Source: Streptomyces dengpaensis
GTDB taxonomy: Bacteria > Actinomycetota > Actinomycetes > Streptomycetales > Streptomycetaceae
Direction of reading: 5' to 3'
NCBI RefSeq assembly: GCF_002946835.1
Contig: NZ_CP026652.1
Coordinates: 4,774,001 to 4,838,000, forward strand
Length of the DNA: 64,000 bases
Below the pieces are notes generated by a model. That model searched no databases. It had not been told where the DNA came from and saw only the letters and a list, made by a program, of their open reading frames with translations. Position 1 is the first letter of the stretch; each line of letters starts with the position of its first letter. The translations under genes were made by a program, and so were the position numbers. Shown here piece by piece: positions 9,227-17,312 of this stretch.

Positions 9227-10357
9227 GTGACCGCCACCACGCCCGCCGCCGCCTCGCGCGCGGCGGAGATCCTGTCCCGCCCGACCGCGATCAACGGCCT
9301 CACCGTTCCGAACCGGATCGCGATGGCCCCGATGACCCGCCAGTTCTCCCCGGGCGGCATCCCCGGCGAGGACGTGGTGTCGTACTACTCCCGCCGCAGC
9401 GCCGCGGGCGTCGGCCTGGTCATCACCGAGGGCACGTACGTCGGCCACGAGTCGGCCGGGCAGAGCGACCGCGTCCCGCGCTTCCACGGCGAGGAGCAGC
9501 TGGCCGGCTGGGCGAAGGTCGCCGAGGCCGTGCACGCGGCGGGCGGCACGATCATGCCGCAGCTGTGGCACGTCGGCATGGTCCGCAAGGCCGGCGAGCC
9601 GCCGTTCGCGGACGCCCCCGCCGTCGGCCCGTCCGGCCTGGTCACCGAGGGCGCCGAGCCCACCGGCAAGGCCATGACCCAGCAGGACCTGGACGACGTC
9701 ATCGCCGCGTTCGCCGATGCCGCTGCCGCCGCCGAGCGCATCGGCTTCGACGGCGTCGAACTCCATGGTGCCCACGGCTACCTCGTCGACCAGTTCCTGT
9801 GGGCGGGTACCAACCGCCGCACCGATGCGTACGGCGGCGACCCGGTCGCCCGTACCAAGTTCGCGGCGGAGATCGTGGCCGCGGTGCGCGCGGCGGTCTC
9901 CCCCGAATTCCCGGTCCTCTTCCGCTACTCGCAGTGGAAGCAGCAGGACTACGACGCCCGCCTCGCCGAGACGCCGGAGGAGCTGGAGGCGATCCTCACC
10001 CCGCTCGCCGCGGCCGGGGTGGACGCCTTCCACGCCTCCACGCGCCGCTACTGGCTCCCCGAGTTCGACGGCTCCGACCTCAACCTGGCCGGCTGGACGA
10101 AGAAGCTGACGGGCAAGCCCAGCATCACGGTCGGCTCGGTCGGCCTCGACGGCGACTTCATCAAGGCCTTCGCGGGCGAGGGCGCCGCGGCGGCCAACAT
10201 CGACAACCTCCTGGACCGCCTGGAGAGCGACGAGTTCGACCTGGTCGCCGTCGGCCGCGCGCTGCTTCAGGACCCGCAGTGGGCGGCGAAGGTCCTGGCC
10301 GGACGCTTCGAGGACCTGGCGGCATACGACGCGTCGGCGCTGCGGACGCTGAGCTGA
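9227..10357 (+). CDS. NADH:flavin oxidoreductase / Old Yellow Enzyme family protein
   Basis: This 376-residue FMN-dependent TIM-barrel oxidoreductase belongs to the ene-reductase group, which reduces activated C=C bonds using NAD(P)H. It shows PNRIAMAPMTRQF near the N-terminus, QLWHVG, the LHGAHGYLVDQF active-site segment with paired histidines, and a late FDLVAVGRALL FMN-phosphate loop. GTG 9227 was chosen because AGGAG at 9215-9219 lies 7 bp ahead; the ATG at 9212 overlaps that site. The physiological substrate is unknown. Confidence 0.88.
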   Translation: MTATTPAAASRAAEILSRPTAINGLTVPNRIAMAPMTRQFSPGGIPGEDVVSYYSRRSAAGVGLVITEGTYVGHESAGQSDRVPRFHGEEQLAGWAKVAEAVHAAGGTIMPQLWHVGMVRKAGEPPFADAPAVGPSGLVTEGAEPTGKAMTQQDLDDVIAAFADAAAAAERIGFDGVELHGAHGYLVDQFLWAGTNRRTDAYGGDPVARTKFAAEIVAAVRAAVSPEFPVLFRYSQWKQQDYDARLAETPEELEAILTPLAAAGVDAFHASTRRYWLPEFDGSDLNLAGWTKKLTGKPSITVGSVGLDGDFIKAFAGEGAAAANIDNLLDRLESDEFDLVAVGRALLQDPQWAAKVLAGRFEDLAAYDASALRTLS

Positions 10358-10366
10358 CCTCTGACC

Positions 10367-10475
10367 TGGACTGGGCTGGTCTGGACCGGTCTGGGCTGGC
10401 CTGGTCTGGGCTGGTCTGGACCGGTCTGGGCTGGTCTGGACCGGTCTGGGCTGGCCTGGTCTGGGCTGGGCTTGG
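10367..10475. repeat. Minisatellite of 10-bp units (TCTGGGCTGG / TCTGGACCGG)
   Basis: About eleven 10-bp units alternate between TCTGGGCTGG and TCTGGACCGG, with longer-period echoes at 20 and 30 bp. They begin 10 bp after the oxidoreductase stop. The array is not translated in the frame of any recognisable gene. Confidence 0.8.
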
Positions 10476-10512
10476 CGGGGCGGTGGGGCTCCTCAGCGTT
10501 TTCAGGTTGCTG

Positions 10513-10684
10513 TTGGGGCCGCCCGCTTCTTTGTCAGTGTCGTGCTTCCGCGAGCCGAGTAAAGGGCGCTGCGCTGCGCTTCGCGTCGGCTGCGCCGATC
10601 GGCCTGCGGCCGACCCTTGACTCGGCTCGCTCCAGCACGGGGGAGAAGCGAGCGGGCGGCCCGGAGGGGTGGGTGGCCGAGGCC
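10513..10684 (+). repeat. Left arm of a 2.5-kb inverted-repeat pair
   Basis: This 172-bp segment is nearly identical, in inverted orientation, to 12862-13028; one 5-bp duplication (GCTGC) and a few substitutions separate them. Inside it, 10551-10629 is itself a palindrome with arms CGAGCCGAGTAAAGGG and CCCTTGACTCGGCTCG. The flank starts TTGGGGCCGCCCGCTT. Confidence 0.85.
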
Positions 10685-10691
10685 GGCGGAC

Positions 10692-10774
10692 GGCAATTGG
10701 CGTTTCCGTCCCACCGGTTGCGCTGCCCACCTGGGGTTTTCCTGTCGTTACGTGAGACATAGCTGCCAATTACC
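10692..10774 (+). repeat. AATTGGC/GCCAATT-bounded element, copy 1
   Basis: An 83-bp unit is bounded by GGCAATTGGC and GCCAATTACC and contains the core CCACCTGGGGTTTTCCTG. The same boundaries and core appear in the same orientation at 12434-12549, on the other side of the MFS gene. Confidence 0.65.
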
Positions 10775-10918
10775 CTCGGTCGGCCGTGGGAAGCGTGATG
10801 GGGGATGCTGGCGTGACAGGTGAGGGGTGTGGGGAGCCCAATCCGCCATCCGCAGGCCGTTAAGTCGCCCGGCGTGTGGGTGACGGGTGACCGCGCAGTG
10901 TCCGCGCACCGCATGGCG

Positions 10919-12145
10919 CTAAGGGGTGTCCCTACTCGGTGCTGGCCTCGGGCGTTGTCGGGCCAGGGTGGTGGCCACCGGTAGGTACGCCGTTGCCAGC
11001 AGTGCGAAGACCGTGCCGTGGGAGACGTGCGGGGACAGTGCCGCGTACGTGCCGTAGGCCAAGAGGGACGTGATGTTCGTGCCCAGCCCGGTCAGCGACG
11101 TGATCGTCGCGCGGCTCGGGCCGGTGATCGTTGCCTGGAGGCGGACGTCCGCCAGTACGTCCGCGAGCTGGAAGACCAGGAACGCCGCGCCGAGCAGGGC
11201 GAAACCGGCCGGCGCGCCCGACAGCGCACCCGCCGCGAGTGCCGCCGCCGCACAGGCCAGCAGCGCACCGGCCGCCCGTCCCGAGAGCCGTTCGCCCGCC
11301 GACACCAGCAGCGAGCCGAGTGTCACGCCGACCCACACCACGAGCACCAGCAGCGGCACGGTACGGGTCGCCACACCGGTGTCCGCCGCCAGCAGCGGCA
11401 CGTACTCGTCCAGCACACCCCACACCGACGTGACCGCGACGGCGAGCGCCATCGCCCGCCGGACCGGCCGGCTGCCGCGCACCTCGGTCAGTCCGGAGCG
11501 CAACGTCGCGATGTAGCCGGGCCGTTCGGCCTGCTCCTGGCGGGCGGCAGCGCGGTGCTCGGGGAGCGTTGCGCCGGCCGCCGCGCACAGCAGGCACGCG
11601 CCGATGCTTCCGGCCCACACCAGGGTCTCGCCACCGAAGGCGAGCGCGGGAGCGGCAGCCGCCGTGGCGGTGGCGGTCGCGGCCATGCTGGCGGCGGCGG
11701 CCCGCCCCATGACGCGCCCGTAACGGTCGGCCGCGCCGAGCCGTTCGAGTTCGTCGTGGACGAGGGCCTCCATAGAGCCCGAACGCAGGGACCCGCCGAC
11801 AGCCCAGAGCGTGAAGCCGACGGCGTAGGCCGCGTACGACGGGGTCATGGCCCACAGGGCGAATCCGGCGGCGGACAGCACCGGGCCGACGACCATCATG
11901 GCCCGGCGGGACACCGCGTCGGCCCAGACGCCGGACGGTACTTCGACCAGCAGGCCGACGATGCACCAGATGGCGAAGAGGCTCGAGATCTCGGCGGTGG
12001 TCAGCCCGTTCTCGGCGAAGAGCAGGGCGTAGAGGGGGTAGAGGAGGACGAAGTCCTCAAGTCCCGCGTAGGCACAGAGCTTTCGCTCAAGGCTGCGGAC
12101 ACGGGGGTCGAGCGGGGCGGGCGAGCACGACAAGGACGTGAGCAT
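10919..12145 (-). CDS. MFS transporter (12-helix, drug-export-like)
   Basis: This 408-residue major facilitator protein opens with a soluble stretch and FVLLYPLYALLFAENG. It has the motif-A-like loop EVPSGVWADAVSRR between helices 2 and 3 and many Ala/Leu-rich membrane segments. The substrate is unknown. The start ATG 12145 follows TGAGGAC by about 10 bp. It is the only recognisable gene between the two long inverted repeats at 10513-10684 and 12862-13028, and repeat elements lie on both sides. It may have moved as a unit with them; base use does not look foreign. Confidence 0.85.
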   Translation of the reverse strand: MLTSLSCSPAPLDPRVRSLERKLCAYAGLEDFVLLYPLYALLFAENGLTTAEISSLFAIWCIVGLLVEVPSGVWADAVSRRAMMVVGPVLSAAGFALWAMTPSYAAYAVGFTLWAVGGSLRSGSMEALVHDELERLGAADRYGRVMGRAAAASMAATATATAAAAPALAFGGETLVWAGSIGACLLCAAAGATLPEHRAAARQEQAERPGYIATLRSGLTEVRGSRPVRRAMALAVAVTSVWGVLDEYVPLLAADTGVATRTVPLLVLVVWVGVTLGSLLVSAGERLSGRAAGALLACAAAALAAGALSGAPAGFALLGAAFLVFQLADVLADVRLQATITGPSRATITSLTGLGTNITSLLAYGTYAALSPHVSHGTVFALLATAYLPVATTLARQRPRPAPSRDTP

Positions 12146-12433
12146 GCGTGTAGTCCTCAGGTGGAACGGACGGGGGACGCCGGGTGCTCACCCGCGCGGC
12201 GGCCCGCGACAGCCCGTTCCCGGACCCGCTGCGATAGATCAATGTCGTCGTCGGCTCATACGCCCGAGTCTAAACCGGGGCGTACTCCGTGAGCCTCTCG
12301 GTTTTCGGCGCGTGGCCGCAGCCCTGTGCTCGGCGACTACTCGCTCGGTCAGGACGGTTGATCAGGCGGCCGAGGGGAGAGCCGTGGAGTAGTCGACTAG
12401 CCGGGTGTGGGCCCTTCTGCCTTCCAGCGAAGG

Positions 12434-12549
12434 GTAATTGGCGCATTTGGGCCACCGACTCCCCATCCCACCTGGGGTTTTCCTGGAGTGGCATGGCCCA
12501 AATCCGCCAAAAAAGACCCCGGATGGCCCCAAGGGAATCTGCCAATTAC
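12434..12549 (+). repeat. AATTGGC/GCCAATT-bounded element, copy 2
   Basis: A 116-bp unit has 9-bp terminal arms GTAATTGGC and GCCAATTAC, an inner inverted pair (ATTTGGGCCA / TGGCCCAAAT), and the core CCACCTGGGGTTTTCCTG shared with 10692-10774. The nested arms suggest a structured RNA or a MITE-like sequence. No gene is seen here. Confidence 0.65.
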
Positions 12550-12584
12550 TCCCGGAGGGACTCCGGAGGAACTCGTGACGCGCC

Positions 12585-12816
12585 GTCAGCCGCCAAGCCC
12601 ACCTGGCGTGCCGCCACTCCGCCAGCGCGCCCCGCACCCACTCGCCGTCAGCCGCCAAGCCCACCCGGCGTGCCCCGACTCGCGGACGCGCACTACCCAC
12701 TCACCCGCAAGCCGCTAAGCCGACCCGGCGTGCCCCGACTCGCGGACGCGCCCCACCCACGCACCGCAAGCCGCTAAGCCAGCCCGGCGTGCATGTGAGA
12801 CGCCAGCGCGCCCGTC
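12585..12816. repeat. Four imperfect ~60-bp tandem repeats
   Basis: Each unit starts near CAGCCGCCAAGCCCACC or AAGCCGCTAAGCC and contains GGCGTGCC and CGACTCGCGGACGCGC. Units start near 12585, 12646, 12708 and 12767. Translations give low-complexity Pro/Arg/Ala repeats in several frames without a ribosome site, so I treat it as non-coding. Confidence 0.65.
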
Positions 12817-12861
12817 GGCCCCCGGCCCACCACGCAACCCACCCCACCCCACCCGCGAACC

Positions 12862-13028
12862 GGCCTCGGCCACCCACCCCTCCGGGCCGCCCGCTCGCTT
12901 CTCCCCCGTGCTGGAGCGAGCCGAGTCAAGGGTCGGCCGCAGGCCGATCGGCGCAGCCGACGCGAAGCGCAGCGCCCTTTACTCGGCTCGCGGAAGCACG
13001 ACATTGCCAAAGAAGCGGGCGGCCCCAA
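12862..13028 (-). repeat. Right arm of the inverted-repeat pair
   Basis: This 167-bp inverted copy of 10513-10684 includes its own palindrome at 12917-12990. A stub resembling its outer end (GTTGGGGCCGCCCGCT) occurs again near 55190. Confidence 0.85.
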
Positions 13029-13086
13029 CGCTCACTTGAAAACACCGGGAGGGCCGGCTGCCGTGACCCCTCCCTCCCCTACGGCA

Positions 13087-13674
13087 TCACAGGTTGCCCA
13101 GCGATTCGATGTCCACCCTCACCGGTGTGCCCCAGATGCGGAGGACCTCGTAGTCCGTGAACTCGTGGACCAGGCGGTAGGCCATGCCGGGGCGGGGGGT
13201 CCTGCGCTCGGCGGCGAGGTAGCGCTCGGCTTCCTGGCGGTCGCGGCGGGGGGTGCCGCAGAGCTGCCATGCCTGGCCGTTCCACACCTCGGGGAGCCAG
13301 CGCTGCTGGGGCTGGGGACGGTCGCCGCGGACGCCGTAGCGGGACATGGCGCGGTCGGGGGACTCGTCCGGGGCGGGCACCCGGCCGTGCCCGTACGCGT
13401 CGTTGACCTCGGAGCGGCGGGCCGCGCGGCGGCGGGTTTCGCAGAGCAGGCACAGGTCGGCGGCGCCCTCGTCGACGGGCCCGTTCGGATGCTCCGGGCA
13501 GCGTGTGCTGGGCGCCGCCGTCGTCACCGTCTCGTCGAGCAGGTGGAGCGCCCGCTTCAGATCGGCCTTGACCTCGTGCAGCCTGGCGTCGGGGGTGTCG
13601 GCGGTCAGGGCGTCGCCGTGCTCCCCGAGCAGCCGCAGGGCGCGGCCGAGGGCGGTCAGCTGTGCGTGGTTCAT
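13087..13674 (-). CDS. Conserved hypothetical protein with a CxxH...CxxC cluster
   Basis: This 195-residue protein starts at ATG 13674, preceded by AGGTGGAG. An N-terminal helical part (ALGRALRLLGEHGDAL) is followed by CPEHPNGP...CLLCETRRR, whose spacing suits a zinc ribbon. The C-terminal half carries VWNGQAWQLCGTPRRDRQEAERYL, RPGMAYRLVHEFTDYEVLRIWGTP and VDIESL. I do not recognise the family. The longer open frame upstream of 13674 has low-complexity sequence and is not used. No clear operon partner. Confidence 0.6.
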   Translation of the reverse strand: MNHAQLTALGRALRLLGEHGDALTADTPDARLHEVKADLKRALHLLDETVTTAAPSTRCPEHPNGPVDEGAADLCLLCETRRRAARRSEVNDAYGHGRVPAPDESPDRAMSRYGVRGDRPQPQQRWLPEVWNGQAWQLCGTPRRDRQEAERYLAAERRTPRPGMAYRLVHEFTDYEVLRIWGTPVRVDIESLGNL

Positions 13675-13942
13675 GACTCCACCTTGGCACGCCCCACTGA
13701 CATCCAAGACAGCCGCCGCTGCCGTAAGACGGCCGCCGCTGTCGCCAGGCAATCCACCACGCAAGCCACCACGGCCCCCACACGCCCCCGCGCACGCCCC
13801 ACTGACAACCAAGACGCCCGCTGTCACCAAGGACCCAGAGCCCCCGATCTCCGGTTGCGGCGCATGGTTGCCGGAGTGACGCTCACGGGGGGAGTGCAGC
13901 GAGGGGGAAAGGGCGGCAAGCGAGAGAGGCAGGCGCGTCACC

Positions 13943-14731
13943 ATGCTCACCACCGACTACGTCACCGGCTCACCCAACTGGCTCGACCTGGGCAGCCCCG
14001 ACACCCAGGCGGCGGCAGCCTTCTACGAAGGCGTCTTCGGCTGGGACCTCGAGACCGCGGGGCCGGACGCGGGTGGATACGGCTTCTTTCAGAAGGGCGG
14101 CCGAACGGTCGGCGGACTGGGGCCGCTGAACGAGCAGGGCGCGAGCTCGACCTGGACGGTGTACTTCCAGTCCCCGGATGTGGACAGCACCGCCAAGGCG
14201 GTGGAGCAGGGCGGCGGTGTCGTCCGTGTCGAGCCCGGCGACGTGATGGAAGCCGGGCGGATGGCGGCCTTCACCGACCCCGGCGGCGCCGACTTCGCCG
14301 TCTGGCAGCCCGCGGCCGTCGGGGGCCTGGAAGCGGCCTCGGAGGACGACACGCTGTGCTGGGTCGAACTCCATGCCCCGAACCCGTCGGGAACCCTCGC
14401 CTTCTACCGCTCCCTGTTCGGCTGGCGGTCGCAGGAGATGACGATGCCCGGCATGACCTACACCGTGCTGTCCACCTCAGAGGGTGATCAGGAGGACGCG
14501 TCGTTCGGTGGGCTCGCCGAGCTCCAGGAAGGCATGGAGCCGCGCTGGGTCCCCTACTTCGCGGTGGCCGACACCGATGCCACCGTCGCCGCGGCGCAGG
14601 GCGGCGGCGGCTCCGTCCTCATGCCCCCCACGGATGTACCGGACGTCGGACGCATCGCATGGATCGCCGACCCCTTCGGCGCCCTCTTCGCCCTCCTCAA
14701 GCCCAATCCTCCGACTCCTCCGACCGCCTGA
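13943..14731 (+). CDS. VOC-family protein with two glyoxalase-like domains
   Basis: This 262-residue protein has two tandem vicinal-oxygen-chelate modules, about residues 8-125 and 135-255. Each begins with a substrate-pairing strand (NWLDLGSPD; CWVELHAPNP) and has AAFYEGVFGW or LAFYRSLFGW plus FTDPGGADFAVWQ or IADPFGALFALLKP. Such two-module proteins in Streptomyces are often annotated as hydroxylases or bleomycin-resistance-like, with no proven reaction. It stands alone, convergent with murP. Confidence 0.88.
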   Translation: MLTTDYVTGSPNWLDLGSPDTQAAAAFYEGVFGWDLETAGPDAGGYGFFQKGGRTVGGLGPLNEQGASSTWTVYFQSPDVDSTAKAVEQGGGVVRVEPGDVMEAGRMAAFTDPGGADFAVWQPAAVGGLEAASEDDTLCWVELHAPNPSGTLAFYRSLFGWRSQEMTMPGMTYTVLSTSEGDQEDASFGGLAELQEGMEPRWVPYFAVADTDATVAAAQGGGGSVLMPPTDVPDVGRIAWIADPFGALFALLKPNPPTPPTA

Positions 14732-16235
14732 GACCGGGGCCGAACCCGAAGACGTACGTGGCCAGGAAGCCGACCGCGTAACCCGTCAGCAGGCCGCCCC
14801 CGTAGACCGCCGCGGTCAGTGCGAGGCCCCGGTTGCCGGAGAGCAGCGGGAACAGCGCCCACCCCGAGGGCCCGATCGCCGTCGACCCCACCTTGTCGCC
14901 GAGCATGGAGAAGAACCCGACGAAGGCGCCTCCCGCCGCGCCGCCCGCGCATGCCGTGAGGAACGGACGGCCGAGCGGGAGCGAGACGCCGTAGATCAAG
15001 GGCTCGCCGACGCCGAGCAGGCCCGCCGGGAGGGCCGACTTGATCGTCGTACGGATGGAGGTGTCGTGGCGGAGGCGGACGTAGACCGCCGCAGCCGCGC
15101 CGACCTGGCCCGCGCCCGCCATGGCCAGGATGGGCAGCAGGCTCGTGTAGCCCTGCTGCTCGATGAGGGTGGTGTGGATGGGGATCAGCGCCTGGTGCAG
15201 GCCCAGCATCACCAGGGGCAGGAACAGGCCGCCCAGGATCAGGCCCGCGAAGACGCCCGTGTGGTCGAGGAGCCAGTTCGCCGCCGTACCGATGGCGGAC
15301 GAGAGCTCGCCGGCCGCGTACATCAACGCGTACAGCGTCACCAAGCCCGTGAGCAGCACGGTGAGCGTGGGGGTGACAAGGACGTCCAGTGTCGCGGGGA
15401 CCCAGGCGCGGCACCATTTCTCGACGTACGTGCCGAGCGCCGCGGCCGCCAGCGCGCCCAGTACGCCGCCCTGCCCCGGCGCGAGCGTCATGCCGAACAC
15501 CGTCACCTTCGCGACGCCCGCGTACACGATGACCGCCGCCACGGCGCCGCCCAGGATGGGCGTGCCGCCGAACTCCTTCGCCGTGTTGTAGCCGACGAAT
15601 ACGGCGATCAGCGCCATGAATCCGGCGGCGACGGCCGTGAGGGCGGGGGTCAGGGCCGGGAGCCAACCCAGGTTGACCAGCAGGCCGTTGAGGCCCGCGA
15701 CGACTCCGCAGCCGATCAGGGCGGGGATCAGGGGGACGAAGATGTCGGCGATGCGGCGGAGGAGGAGTTTGATGGGGGTGGCGTTGCGTTCGCGCTGGGC
15801 GGCCTTCAACTCGGCGCCTCTGGTGGCGAGGTGATCGGCTGATGTGGACGGCTGACCCGCCGCTGTAGGCGGATGATCGGCCAGTGTGGACGGCTGATCA
15901 GCCGTTGTGGACAGTTGATCCGCCGCCGTCGTCAGCAGCCGATTCCGATCCGCCCCTGTCGTGCGCAGCCGATCCGCCGCCGTCCTCAGCAGCGCCTCGA
16001 ACTCCGGCGTCACCCGCGCGACCGTGCCCGGGCCCAGCACGATCTGGTACGTGTCGTCGTCCGCGACGACGCCGAGTACGGCGGGGAGCGCGCGGAGGGC
16101 GTCCTCCCGTACGAGGGCCCGGTCCCGGAGCCCCAGCCGGAGGCGGGTCATGCAGTGGGCGACGGAGGTGACGTTGGCGGGGCCGCCCACGAGAGGGAGG
16201 ATCGCGGCGGCCGTCGAGGCATGGGAGGTGGTCAC
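14697..16235 (-). CDS. murP: PTS EIIBC component, N-acetylmuramic acid type
   Basis: This membrane permease of about 512 residues phosphorylates its sugar during uptake. The EIIB domain is N-terminal, with the phospho-cysteine in HCMTRLR; a low-complexity linker of TTADQ-like heptads follows, then the EIIC domain with GVGEPLIYG and about 10 membrane helices. No EIIA domain is present, so a separate EIIA must serve it. The downstream etherase (murQ, 17 bp away) and RpiR-type regulator identify the substrate as MurNAc. GTG 16235 gives a natural N-terminus; an upstream ATG at 16280 would overlap murQ. Its 3' end overlaps the convergent VOC gene by 35 bp. Confidence 0.85.
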   Translation of the reverse strand: MTTSHASTAAAILPLVGGPANVTSVAHCMTRLRLGLRDRALVREDALRALPAVLGVVADDDTYQIVLGPGTVARVTPEFEALLRTAADRLRTTGADRNRLLTTAADQLSTTADQPSTLADHPPTAAGQPSTSADHLATRGAELKAAQRERNATPIKLLLRRIADIFVPLIPALIGCGVVAGLNGLLVNLGWLPALTPALTAVAAGFMALIAVFVGYNTAKEFGGTPILGGAVAAVIVYAGVAKVTVFGMTLAPGQGGVLGALAAAALGTYVEKWCRAWVPATLDVLVTPTLTVLLTGLVTLYALMYAAGELSSAIGTAANWLLDHTGVFAGLILGGLFLPLVMLGLHQALIPIHTTLIEQQGYTSLLPILAMAGAGQVGAAAAVYVRLRHDTSIRTTIKSALPAGLLGVGEPLIYGVSLPLGRPFLTACAGGAAGGAFVGFFSMLGDKVGSTAIGPSGWALFPLLSGNRGLALTAAVYGGGLLTGYAVGFLATYVFGFGPGLRRSEESEDWA

Positions 16236-16251
16236 TCCCCGAGGGTGCTGG

Positions 16252-17250
16252 TCAGCCGGTCGTCGCCGCCAGCGCGGCACGCAGGTGTCCCTTGGTCTCC
16301 TGAAGAAGGCGGGCGGCCGTGGGCCCGTCCACGCCGCCCAGGATCGTCAGGATCGCGTTCTTCACCTCACCCTCCGTGGCTGCGAGGGCCTGCTCGATCT
16401 CCTCGTCCGAGGCGCCCGTCGCCAGCGCCACGATGCGGCGGGAGCGGGCGCGCAGCTTCTCGTTCGAGGCGCGTACGTCGACCATCAGGTTCCCGTACGT
16501 CTTGCCGAGGCGGATCATCGTGATCGTCGAGAGCATGTTCAGGACGAGTTTCTGGGCCGTGCCCGCCTTCAGGCGTGTCGAGCCGGTCAGCAGCTCGGGG
16601 CCCACCACGACCTCGATGCCGTGGTCGGCGGCGGTCGCCAGCGCGCTGTGCGCGTTGCAGGACAGGCCGATCGTCAACGCGCCCCGGGCGCGGGCGTGTT
16701 CGACGGCCCCTACGGCGTACGGGGTGCGACCGGAGGCGGAGACACCGACCACCGTGTCGTCGGGCGTCAGCTTCAGCGCGTCCAGGTCGGCCGCCGCCAG
16801 CTCCTTGGAGTCCTCGGCGCCCTCGACCGAGGTGACCATCGCGGTCGGGCCGCCCGCGATCACGCCCACGACCTGCGACGGGTCGGTGTTGAAGGTGGGC
16901 GGGCACTCGGAGGCGTCCAGCACGCCGAGGCGGCCCGCGGTGCCCGCGCCCGCGTAGATGAGACGGCCCCCGCGGGACATACGGTCCGCGATGTCGTCGA
17001 TCGCGGCGGCGATGAGCGGGAGCTGCGCGGCGACGGCCGTCGGCACGGTGGCGTCCTCGCCGTTCATGAGCGTCGCGATCTCCAGCGTGGACAGCTGGTC
17101 GACCTCGGACAGCTCGGGGCGGAATGCCTCGGTCGTCAGCGTCTCCAACTCCGCTCGAAGATCGCCGCTGCTGGACGCACTGGACCCGTTGGAGCCGCCG
17201 GACGCATGGGGCACGTTGGACACATTGGACGCGTTGGACGTGGAGGTCAT
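16252..17250 (-). CDS. murQ: N-acetylmuramic acid 6-phosphate etherase
   Basis: This 332-residue SIS-domain enzyme cleaves the lactyl ether of MurNAc 6-phosphate, giving GlcNAc 6-phosphate and lactate for cell-wall recycling. It shows the SIS signature YAGAGTAGRLGVLDASECPPTF, then SASGRTPY and KAGTAQKLVLNMLST with the catalytic region. The first 30 residues are an unusual Ser/Asn/Gly-rich extension not seen in most MurQ proteins. It lies between murP (downstream) and murR (upstream), forming a transport-catabolism-regulation cluster. Confidence 0.95.
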   Translation of the reverse strand: MTSTSNASNVSNVPHASGGSNGSSASSSGDLRAELETLTTEAFRPELSEVDQLSTLEIATLMNGEDATVPTAVAAQLPLIAAAIDDIADRMSRGGRLIYAGAGTAGRLGVLDASECPPTFNTDPSQVVGVIAGGPTAMVTSVEGAEDSKELAAADLDALKLTPDDTVVGVSASGRTPYAVGAVEHARARGALTIGLSCNAHSALATAADHGIEVVVGPELLTGSTRLKAGTAQKLVLNMLSTITMIRLGKTYGNLMVDVRASNEKLRARSRRIVALATGASDEEIEQALAATEGEVKNAILTILGGVDGPTAARLLQETKGHLRAALAATTG

Positions 17251-17312
17251 GAGGGGAGAGGCTCTTTTCCGGTGAGGGTGAGGTGTCGTAACCGCGCCCC
17301 GAAAGGGTGCCG

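Noticed and set aside
12289..12777. 162-codon plus-strand frame over the tandem repeats
   Set aside because: Low-complexity Pro/Ala/Arg repeats, no ribosome site and overlap with two repeat elements.
12585..12816. CRISPR-like array
   Set aside because: Units are contiguous degenerate tandem repeats without unique spacers between conserved repeats.
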